A stretch of 7,903 bases of DNA from DAOTTY01 sp034437575 (GTDB lineage Bacteria; Chloroflexota; Anaerolineae; Aggregatilineales; Phototrophicaceae), in the NCBI GenBank assembly GCA_034437575.1, contig DAOTTY010000032.1, positions 1 through 7,903 of the forward strand, given 5' to 3'. The notes under the pieces are model-generated. The model searched no databases. It was not told where the DNA came from and saw only the letters and a program-made list of their open reading frames with translations. Positions 1 through 5,968 of the stretch are shown here, in pieces. The position numbers were made by a program, and so were the translations under genes. Within the stretch, counting starts at the first letter, position 1. Each line of letters starts with the position of its first letter.

Positions 1-2
1 TA

Positions 3-698
3 GCCGTAGGTGCCGCTGCCGATGTTGCCGGGCGCGGCGCAACCCAGCGCGAGTTCTTTGAGTACCAGCTTTACGAGGTCAACCGGCGCGTGACGGTGGG
101 CAACAACGAAACCAAACAGGTAGAGTTCGTCAGTGGCACGTCCGTCCCGGCCAACACCTACTTTGTGTACGACGCCAGCCCGCAGTTCTTCAACTACGGC
201 TCGCCCATCACCGACCCCGGCAGCGGCTTCACGGGCGTCACGGATGTGCAAAACTACCTGGAATTCGACACAGGTGAGGAACAGGGCCTGGGCGCAGACC
301 TGCCCGCTGGCCGGGTGCGCGTTTATCAGGAAGACGTGGACGGCGCGGCGCTGCTAATCGGTGAAAACCAGATTGACCACACGCCAGAGGGCGAACAGGT
401 GGACATCTACCTGGGCAACGCCTTTGACCTCGTGGGCGAGCGCACCCAGACGGATTTCAACTTCATCTCTAACACCGTGCTGGAAGAAACCTACGAAATC
501 CGCTTACGCAACCGCAAAGACACCGAAACCGTCGAAATCCGCGTGCCAGAAACGCTCTACCGCTGGACGAACTGGGAGATCATCAGCACCAACACCGACT
601 TCACGCAGACCAACGCCAACAACATCGAGTTCCTCGTGAATGTGCAGCCGGACGGCGAAACCGTCATCGAATACACCGTGCGCTACACCTTCCCGTAG
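3..698 (+). CDS. DUF4139 domain-containing protein, C-terminal part (5' truncated by window edge)
   Basis: The frame is open from position 3 with no stop before the TAG at 696-698, so the gene enters from the left; 231 residues are visible. A GTG at 90 is in frame, but the residues before it (EFFEYQLYEVNRRVTV) already belong to the domain, so it is not the true start. Typical DUF4139 C-terminal features follow in order: the TKQVEF strand, the GRVRVYQED strand, IDHTPEGEQVDIYLGNAFDLVGER and a final ETVIEYTVRYTFP strand. The family is a beta-rich, mucoidy-inhibitor-A-like group, often with an N-terminal DUF4140 and coiled coil; these would lie outside the window. The biochemical role is not established. 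It ends at its normal C-terminus and faces the convergent kinase gene across 95 bp. Family assignment is confident; function is unknown. Confidence 0.9.
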   Translation, partial: AVGAAADVAGRGATQREFFEYQLYEVNRRVTVGNNETKQVEFVSGTSVPANTYFVYDASPQFFNYGSPITDPGSGFTGVTDVQNYLEFDTGEEQGLGADLPAGRVRVYQEDVDGAALLIGENQIDHTPEGEQVDIYLGNAFDLVGERTQTDFNFISNTVLEETYEIRLRNRKDTETVEIRVPETLYRWTNWEIISTNTDFTQTNANNIEFLVNVQPDGETVIEYTVRYTFP

Positions 699-704
699 GT
701 ATAT

Positions 705-728
705 GTAGCAGACGCGCCGTTGCGCGTC
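705..728 (+). repeat. GTAG-led stem-loop, copy 1 (variant)
   Basis: GTAG at 705-708, then CA, then a perfect 7-bp stem: arm GACGCGC (711-717), loop CGTT, arm GCGCGTC (722-728). The whole unit is 24 nt. It follows the DUF4139 stop codon by 6 nt. No T-tract follows, so it is not a classic intrinsic terminator. It has the same overall length as the copies at 750, 5811 and 5854, but the palindrome centre is shifted by 1 nt relative to GTAG. Confidence 0.5.
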
Positions 729-749
729 CCCACCCACCATAACCAATCC

Positions 750-773
750 GTAGGGGCGACTTATGAGTCGCCC
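750..773 (+). repeat. GTAG-led stem-loop, copy 2
   Basis: GTAG at 750-753 is followed directly by a perfect 8-bp stem: arm GGGCGACT (754-761), loop TATG (762-765), arm AGTCGCCC (766-773). The unit is 24 nt long, with the same geometry as the copy at 5854-5877 but unrelated stem bases. It sits between the convergent DUF4139 and kinase genes and could stop or process transcripts from both sides, although there is no T-tract. Confidence 0.6.
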
Positions 774-793
774 ACCATGCAACCAGACCAGGT

Positions 794-1843
794 TTATGAC
801 GACAACCGCCCTGTCTGCAAAAAGTCTTGCAGTTCAGCTACCCGCCCGTCGATAACCTCCCGCGCCTTACCCCGGATGTTGGGATGCTCCGCGTTGCCCG
901 CTACCCACCGGCAAGATGCCACGTAGCGCCCGGCCACCAACACCTCCAGGTGTGCCCGGTAGCGCTTTGGCAGCGGACGCACCGCCGTGTACCCGTCCCA
1001 CAATGCCGCCATGAGCGTCTCGTAATCTGGCAGCGGTTTGTAGAACAGCAGCGGGCAGGCCACATCATACAGATAGTAGCCAAAGCCGCAGTCGTCAAAG
1101 TCGATGGCGGCCACGTCACCTTCTGGCGTGAACAGCGTGTTCTTGAAGATAAAATCCCCATGAATGAAGCCGAAGGCGCTTTCGTCGCCGTCCATTTGCT
1201 GCATGACGCCGCGCACCTGCTCCGCGACTTCATCCAGCACGGTTTGGCTTGCTGCGCTGATGTACTGCGACCCCGCCCCCGGATTGTACGGCGAGCGCTC
1301 CCCGAACAGCCCTTCGTAGTCCAGGCGTGGGCGGTGGGCCAGCACCGGGTCACGCCGCACGAGCGCGTCTACCCCATCTGCTGATACCCCGTGAAACCGC
1401 GCCATCAACATGCCGATTTGCCGAACCTGCTGCGGCGTCAGGTTAGCGGGCACCACGACCTCGCCCGGTATCCAGTACCACACGGAACAGGTTACCGGGC
1501 CGTCCACGCCGTCCAGCGCCCCGTGATACAGCGGACGCGCTGGGACGGGCACTCGTGGCATGGACGGCAGGCGCAGCCACGCCTGTTCCGCCTGGATGGT
1601 GGCTAAGTCCTTCTGGCCAGGGCGATACACCCGCAGCCCGTAGTCGAAGTGCCCGTCATGCACCCTGAACACGGCATTATTGGCGTAAGACACCAACTCA
1701 ACGCTTTTCGGCGGGATGCCCCACGCAGCCAGCGCGGCGTGCGCCAGCGTCGTCAGCCGTTCTATCTGTGCATCATATGAGAGCGTCCAATAGTCCATGC
1801 CGTACCATCCATAGGGGTGCCTGTTTATAGTGGCAACGATCAT
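794..1843 (-). CDS. APH/homoserine-kinase-like phosphotransferase family protein
   Basis: This is a cytoplasmic small-molecule kinase of the aminoglycoside phosphotransferase (PF01636) fold. Numbered from the start chosen here (349 residues), the catalytic loop is HGDFIFKN (H228, catalytic D230, N235) and the metal-binding motif is IDFDDCGFG (D248, D250), followed by the YYLYDVA stretch common in SrkA/homoserine kinase II-like proteins. The N-lobe has LRVYRPG, with arginine (R71) where many kinases have the ATP-contacting lysine. I chose the ATG at 1841-1843 because GAGG (1852-1855 on this strand) lies 8 nt upstream. A GTG at 1892-1894 would add 17 residues but has its purine tract directly abutting it. 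A later ATG at 1796-1798 (334 residues) is also possible, with GGATGG 6 nt upstream. It is divergent from the importer operon. The substrate cannot be told from sequence; antibiotic resistance is not implied. Confidence 0.87.
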   Translation of the reverse strand: MIVATINRHPYGWYGMDYWTLSYDAQIERLTTLAHAALAAWGIPPKSVELVSYANNAVFRVHDGHFDYGLRVYRPGQKDLATIQAEQAWLRLPSMPRVPVPARPLYHGALDGVDGPVTCSVWYWIPGEVVVPANLTPQQVRQIGMLMARFHGVSADGVDALVRRDPVLAHRPRLDYEGLFGERSPYNPGAGSQYISAASQTVLDEVAEQVRGVMQQMDGDESAFGFIHGDFIFKNTLFTPEGDVAAIDFDDCGFGYYLYDVACPLLFYKPLPDYETLMAALWDGYTAVRPLPKRYRAHLEVLVAGRYVASCRWVAGNAEHPNIRGKAREVIDGRVAELQDFLQTGRLSS

Positions 1844-1851
1844 ACCATGTG

Positions 1852-1855
1852 CCTC
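1852..1855 (-). promoter_or_regulatory. Likely ribosome binding site deciding the kinase start
   Basis: GAGG on the minus strand lies 8 nt before the ATG at 1841-1843. It favours that start over the upstream GTG at 1892-1894, whose purine-rich GGAAAGG touches the start codon with no spacer. Confidence 0.4.
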
Positions 1856-1939
1856 AGCGAATGAGTCGGTGAGGTCGCCTAAGGCAACCTGCACCCTTTC
1901 CGGTCAAAGCGACTGTTTCTGAACGGTGTGTCGTGGGGG

Positions 1940-1945
1940 TATACT
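1940..1945 (+). promoter_or_regulatory. Possible -10 element for the importer operon
   Basis: TATACT matches the sigma-70 -10 consensus at five of six positions and lies 46 bp before the ATPase start, in the 148-bp divergent gap (1844-1991). The position for a -35 with 17-bp spacing (1917-1922, TTCTGA) matches poorly. I saw no operator-like palindrome and no convincing minus-strand promoter for the kinase in this gap. Confidence 0.25.
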
Positions 1946-1991
1946 CGATAGGATGAGCGGGTAAGCACCATCTAAGGCCACACCATACCTG

Positions 1992-3554
1992 ATGAATAAC
2001 ACAACTGCACTCCCTGCCGTGCTGGACGTGCGCGGCCTGACCAAACGCTTCCCCGGCGTGCTGGCCAACGACCACATCGACCTGACGCTGCACAAGGGCG
2101 AAGTGCTGGGCCTGCTGGGGGAAAACGGCGCGGGCAAATCCACGCTGATGAACATGATTTACGGCCTTTACCACCCGGACGAAGGCGACATCCTTGTGAA
2201 CGGGAAAAAGGTCACCATTAACGACGCCAACGACGCCATTGACCTCGGCATCGGCATGGTTCACCAGCACTTCCAACTGGTGTCCGTCCTCACCGTGACG
2301 GAAAACATCATGCTCGGCAACGAGTCTGTGCAGTTTGGGGCCTTCCTGAACCGCCGCGCCGCCCGCAAACGCATCCAGTCGATTGCCGACCAGTACGGCC
2401 TCGCCGTCAACCCGGACGCGCTCGTGCAGGATTTGCCTGTGGGCGTGCAGCAGCGCGTTGAGATCATCAAGGCGCTGTACCGTGACGCGGACATCCTCAT
2501 CATGGACGAACCCACCGCTGTCCTCACGCCGCAAGAAACCGAGGGCCTGTTCCAGATTATCGAGACGCTGGTGGAGCGCGGCGTGAGTGTGATTTTCATC
2601 TCGCACAAACTCAAAGAGATTAAGCGCATCTGTGACCGGGTGGTGGTGCTGCGCGGCGGCAAGGTCGTGGGCGAAGCTGACCCCAAACAGGCCACCCAGG
2701 CCGACCTCGCCAATTTGATGGTGGGGCGCAGTGTGCTGCTGCAAGTGGAAAAGGGTCCGCACGAACCGGGTGAGGTGGTGCTGCAAATCGACGGGCTGCG
2801 GGCAGTAGACGACCGCGACCTGCCCGTGCTGCGCGGCGTGACGTTGGCGGTGCGCGCCGGGGAAATCGTGGGGGTGGCCGGGGTGCAGGGCAACGGCCAA
2901 ACGGAACTGGTGGAAGTCATCAGCGGGCTGCGGCCCTGTGCGGGTGGCGTGATTACCATCAACGGGCGCGAAGTCACCAACGCGCCGCCGCGCCGCGTTA
3001 CCGGGGCGGGGGTGGCCCATGTGCCGGAAGACCGCCGCAAAAATGGCATGGTCGCGGATTTCCACATTGCCGATAATATGGCCCTGCAAACTTACTACCT
3101 GGGGCCGTTTGCCATCGGCTTGCTGCGCCAGGAACAGGCAATTAACCAATCCGCGCAGGACCTTGTTAACCAGTATGATGTGCGAACACCCAGCATCTTT
3201 GCTAACATAGGCACGCTAAGCGGCGGCAACCAACAAAAGGCGATTATCGCCCGCGAGTTCAGCCGGGAAAGCAACCTGCTGATCGTAGCCCAGCCCACTC
3301 GCGGCGTGGATGTGGGGTCTATCGAGTTCATCCATAAGCAGATCGTCGCCATGCGCGATGCTGGAACGGCGGTGCTGCTCGTCAGCACGGAACTGGACGA
3401 AATCCTATCGCTGAGTGACCGCATCGCCGTGATGTACAGCGGCACTGTCGTCGGCACCCTCAACGCTGCCGCTGCTGACCGAGAAAGCGTGGGCCTGCTG
3501 ATGGCGGGCATCACGAGCGACCCACCCGCCACCCCGCCAAAGGAACTGCCATGA
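1992..3554 (+). CDS. ABC importer ATPase with two nucleotide-binding domains (BMP/nucleoside/simple-sugar type)
   Basis: This 520-residue cytoplasmic ATPase energises a solute importer of the YufO/NupO/RnsB-like group. Domain 1 has Walker A GENGAGKST (43-51), a Q-loop near VHQHFQ (90-95), the family's variant signature LPVGVQQR (148-155), Walker B ILIMDEP (168-174) and H-loop H205. Domain 2 is degenerate in the family's usual way: a Walker A-like GVQGNGQTE lacking the lysine (297-305), a good LSGGNQQ signature (409-415), LLIVAQP with Gln434 in place of the catalytic Glu, and STE where the switch histidine should be (465-467). So hydrolysis is expected mainly at the site formed by domain 1 Walker motifs and the domain 2 signature. 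The length is normal for the family. The start ATG has only a weak AAGG (1974-1977) 14 nt upstream. Its stop overlaps the permease start by 4 bp (ATGA). The substrate is inferred only at class level. Confidence 0.95.
   Translation: MNNTTALPAVLDVRGLTKRFPGVLANDHIDLTLHKGEVLGLLGENGAGKSTLMNMIYGLYHPDEGDILVNGKKVTINDANDAIDLGIGMVHQHFQLVSVLTVTENIMLGNESVQFGAFLNRRAARKRIQSIADQYGLAVNPDALVQDLPVGVQQRVEIIKALYRDADILIMDEPTAVLTPQETEGLFQIIETLVERGVSVIFISHKLKEIKRICDRVVVLRGGKVVGEADPKQATQADLANLMVGRSVLLQVEKGPHEPGEVVLQIDGLRAVDDRDLPVLRGVTLAVRAGEIVGVAGVQGNGQTELVEVISGLRPCAGGVITINGREVTNAPPRRVTGAGVAHVPEDRRKNGMVADFHIADNMALQTYYLGPFAIGLLRQEQAINQSAQDLVNQYDVRTPSIFANIGTLSGGNQQKAIIAREFSRESNLLIVAQPTRGVDVGSIEFIHKQIVAMRDAGTAVLLVSTELDEILSLSDRIAVMYSGTVVGTLNAAAADRESVGLLMAGITSDPPATPPKELP
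3539..3544 (+). promoter_or_regulatory. Ribosome binding site for the permease, inside the ATPase gene
   Basis: AAAGGA lies 6 nt before the ATG at 3551, within the last codons of the ATPase. Together with the ATGA overlap this supports translational coupling of the two proteins. Confidence 0.6.
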
Positions 3555-5785
3555 CCAGCGTCCCGTTAAACCCGAACCAGGCCGCCCCCGACCCCGACAA
3601 GGCGCAGCGCACCCGCCGCCTAACATGGGGGCGGGTTTCCAAGCGGCTCGTGCCCGTCTTCGCTGTGATTACTGCCCTTATCGTTACCATCCCGCTGATG
3701 ATGGCGACCGGCGCGGGGGGCAGCCTGCTGGGTGGGCTGCAAATCGCGGGGCGGGCCTACGCCGGGATGCTGGAAGGGTCACTGGGGCTGGCGTTTAACG
3801 ACCGCTTCACCCCCGACGACGTGCGGCTGGCCGAACAGCTTGCCAGCGCGCTCGACCTGGAAACGGGCAGCACCGGGCGCACCGCCCGCGTTGTGGGGGC
3901 CATCCGCAGCACCGGGCTAGAAACGACCCTCACCTACGGCGCTTTGCTGGAAGCCACCGGGCTAACAGCGGATGAAGTGGAAGAAGTCGGCGTGCCAATC
4001 ACCGATATTCAACAGATTGGCGTGCCCACCCTCACTGCCATGACATCACTCATTACCGACCTGCTCGAAGCCGACCCCGCCGCCGCCCGTGCCCTGGCGG
4101 AAGGCTACCGCGCCCCGCCAGAAACGCTCACCGACGCGCAGCGCAGCGAGATCGAAGCGCTGGCCCCCGCCGCCGCTGACTATCCCGACGCGGAACTGGC
4201 CGGTTACATGCAAATCATCGACAGTGAAGGTGTGGTAGCGCTGGGCCGCGCCCTGGATACGCTCACGCGCCTGCAAGAGATTGGCATCGACCCCAACAGC
4301 GACGATGCCACCAACCTCGCCGCCCTGGCAGAAGCGGGTGCGAACAGCATCCAGCAGACGTACCCCACCGCCCAGGTGATTGACGAACTGGGCATTATGG
4401 ATATAGACGCGCTGGATTCACAGGTGCGGCAGTTGAGCGCCCTCGTAGATGAAGGGCTGCTCACCGCGCCGCTGCTGGCTGATGCCATCACCGATGAATT
4501 GCCCGCCGCCACTCGTGACAAGCTGCTGGTACGGCGTCCAGGCAACCGTGTTTTGGTAGGCGACAGCGGTGCGCCAGTGGGCACCATCACCAACGACCAG
4601 AACACGCCCGATGACCTCACCGACGATCAACCGGAGGCCGTGTGGCTGCGCCTGGGCGGCACGGCGGTGCTGTTCTTTCCGCGTGAGTTGGAGGGCATGA
4701 TTGTGCGCTCCATTCCGTTTGTTATCGCGGGGCTGGCCGTTGCGCTCAGTTTTAAGGCCGGGCTGTTCAACATTGGCGCGGAGGGGCAGCTTTACGCCGG
4801 GGCCATCGTTGCGGTGTGGGTGGGCTACAGCACCCTGTTTGCCGGGCTGCCCGTCTACGCCCATTTGCCGCTGGTGGTGCTTGTCGGGGTCATCGGCGGG
4901 CTGCTCTATGGGGCGATACCGGGCGCGTTGAAGGCGTTCACCGGGGCGCATGAGGTCATTACCACGATTATGCTGAACTTCATTGCGATTCGCTTTGTGG
5001 ACTGGCTGATTAACTCGCCTGACCTGATGCGTGCGGCAGCAGCAACAGTCCCGCAGACGCCGCCCGTATCAGCCAGTGCCCGCCTGCCCTCGCTGGACTT
5101 GGGGGTGTTGTGGTTCATCAGCGCGGGCGTGATCTTTGCGCTGCTGCTGCTGGTCAACCGGCGCGAACAAATCACTGCCGACCCGACGCGGGCCACGGCT
5201 CCCGTGCTGTGGGGCCTGCTAATGGCGGTGGGCGGCCTGTTCCTCGGTTGGATTACCGTGCGCGGCTCGCTGCATGTGGGCTTTGTGTTGATGCTGCTGG
5301 CCGTGTGGTTCGTGGACTGGTTCCTGACGCGCACCACGCTCGGCTTTGAGATCAAAACGGTGGGGTCTAACCCGAACGCAGCCCGCTACGCCGGGATGAG
5401 TGTGGCCCGCAATCTGGTGTTGGCGATGGCCCTCAGCGGTGCCCTGGCCGGGCTAGCAGGCACCATTGAGATGAGCGGCGTTCAGTTCACCATGCAGCCG
5501 AACTTCTTCGCCGGGCTGGGCTTCGATGCGATTGCCGTTGCGCTGTTGGCCCGCACCAACCCGCGCAACATGATCTGGGCGGGGCTGTTGTGGGGCGGCC
5601 TGTACGCGGGCGCGCCGCTGATGCAAACCCGCGCTGAAATTTCGATTGACCTGGTGCGGATTATCCAGGCACTGATTATCATGTTCGTCGCTGCCGATGC
5701 GATTATCCGTTATTTGTGGCGCGTGCCGGAAGCCACCCCCGAAGAAAAGGCACAGCAGATGTTCAGCAGCGGCTGGGGCGGGTAG
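3551..5785 (+). CDS. ABC importer permease (BPD_transp_2, YufP-like) with large extracytoplasmic insertion
   Basis: This is an inner-membrane permease partner of the upstream ATPase. The family core is clear: a first membrane helix (about 32-52), then IAGRAYAGMLEGSLG; after a long interruption come SIPFVIAGLAVALSFKAGLFNIGAEGQ (388-413), GAHEVITTIMLNFIAIR (465-481), RTTLGFEIKTVGSNPNAARYAG (594-615) and LSGALAGLAG (628-637). At 744 residues it is about twice the usual 340-370. Residues ~82-376 form an acidic, mostly helical-looking insertion without membrane segments, predicted outside the membrane. Residues ~514-572 add two extra membrane helices joined by a charged loop (NRREQITADP). No stop or frameshift interrupts the reading frame, and the junctions keep the core intact, so it looks like a real fused architecture. 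The start is set by AAAGGA and the ATGA overlap. The usual second permease does not follow. Family certain; role of the insertions unknown. Confidence 0.93.
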   Translation: MTSVPLNPNQAAPDPDKAQRTRRLTWGRVSKRLVPVFAVITALIVTIPLMMATGAGGSLLGGLQIAGRAYAGMLEGSLGLAFNDRFTPDDVRLAEQLASALDLETGSTGRTARVVGAIRSTGLETTLTYGALLEATGLTADEVEEVGVPITDIQQIGVPTLTAMTSLITDLLEADPAAARALAEGYRAPPETLTDAQRSEIEALAPAAADYPDAELAGYMQIIDSEGVVALGRALDTLTRLQEIGIDPNSDDATNLAALAEAGANSIQQTYPTAQVIDELGIMDIDALDSQVRQLSALVDEGLLTAPLLADAITDELPAATRDKLLVRRPGNRVLVGDSGAPVGTITNDQNTPDDLTDDQPEAVWLRLGGTAVLFFPRELEGMIVRSIPFVIAGLAVALSFKAGLFNIGAEGQLYAGAIVAVWVGYSTLFAGLPVYAHLPLVVLVGVIGGLLYGAIPGALKAFTGAHEVITTIMLNFIAIRFVDWLINSPDLMRAAAATVPQTPPVSASARLPSLDLGVLWFISAGVIFALLLLVNRREQITADPTRATAPVLWGLLMAVGGLFLGWITVRGSLHVGFVLMLLAVWFVDWFLTRTTLGFEIKTVGSNPNAARYAGMSVARNLVLAMALSGALAGLAGTIEMSGVQFTMQPNFFAGLGFDAIAVALLARTNPRNMIWAGLLWGGLYAGAPLMQTRAEISIDLVRIIQALIIMFVAADAIIRYLWRVPEATPEEKAQQMFSSGWGG

Positions 5786-5810
5786 GGCGTGCTGTCCCAG
5801 GCCCGTTCGC

Positions 5811-5834
5811 AGCCAACGCAGGCGTTGTCCCTAA
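5811..5834 (-). repeat. GTAG-like stem-loop, copy 4 (inverted, degenerate)
   Basis: Read on the minus strand: TTAG (5834-5831), arm GGACAACG, loop CCTG, arm CGTTGGCT, ending at 5811. The unit is 24 nt. Five inner base pairs are perfect, one pair is mismatched (A/G), then there is a G-C and a G-T. It lies 25 bp after the permease stop and 19 bp before copy 3, in the opposite orientation. Confidence 0.4.
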
Positions 5835-5853
5835 AGGTGCATCCGAAGATGTT

Positions 5854-5877
5854 GTAGGGATGTGGCAGGCCACATCC
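5854..5877 (+). repeat. GTAG-led stem-loop, copy 3
   Basis: GTAG (5854-5857) is followed directly by a perfect 8-bp stem: arm GGATGTGG (5858-5865), loop CAGG (5866-5869), arm CCACATCC (5870-5877). The unit is 24 nt and its geometry matches copy 2 exactly, while the stem bases differ. It lies between the permease and exporter genes and could end the importer transcript, but no T-run follows. Confidence 0.6.
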
Positions 5878-5897
5878 GGCGTGCCACTATTTGCCAA

Positions 5898-5925
5898 TTT
5901 ACCACTCACGCAAATCTGTTTTAAT
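5898..5925 (+). promoter_or_regulatory. Possible promoter for the exporter gene
   Basis: TTTACC (5898-5903) and TTTAAT (5920-5925) are spaced 16 bp apart, matching sigma-70 -35 and -10 at four and five of six positions. They lie in the only clearly A+T-rich part of the 183-bp gap, 43 bp before the exporter start. This is a by-eye match. It fits the exporter being transcribed on its own. Confidence 0.35.
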
Positions 5926-5952
5926 AGGGGTTCAATTTGGATTTACCCCCGC

Positions 5953-5958
5953 GAAAGG
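5953..5958 (+). promoter_or_regulatory. Ribosome binding site of the exporter gene
   Basis: GAAAGG lies 10 nt before the ATG at 5969. A second in-frame ATG at 5975 would be 16 nt away, so the first is preferred. Confidence 0.5.
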
Positions 5959-5968
5959 TCATTTTTAC

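Noticed and set aside
794..1843. Aminoglycoside resistance gene
   Set aside because: Only the general kinase fold motifs are shared. The sequence looks closer to SrkA/homoserine kinase II-like proteins, and nothing nearby suggests a resistance island.
1854..3149. 431-codon open frame on the minus strand
   Set aside because: It is antisense to the ATPase, whose Walker and signature motifs are unambiguous. The antisense product has a shadow-like His/Gln/Val-rich composition and no recognisable motif.
2880..3330. Missing Walker A lysine, Walker B glutamate and switch histidine in the second ATPase domain, as a sign of decay
   Set aside because: These substitutions (GNGQTE, AQP, STE) are the normal state of domain 2 in this transporter class.
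5927..5949. GGGGT...ACCCC pairing before the exporter start, as a possible riboswitch or attenuator
   Set aside because: It is a single 5-bp pairing around a 13-nt loop with no second structure and no known riboswitch motif; likely chance.
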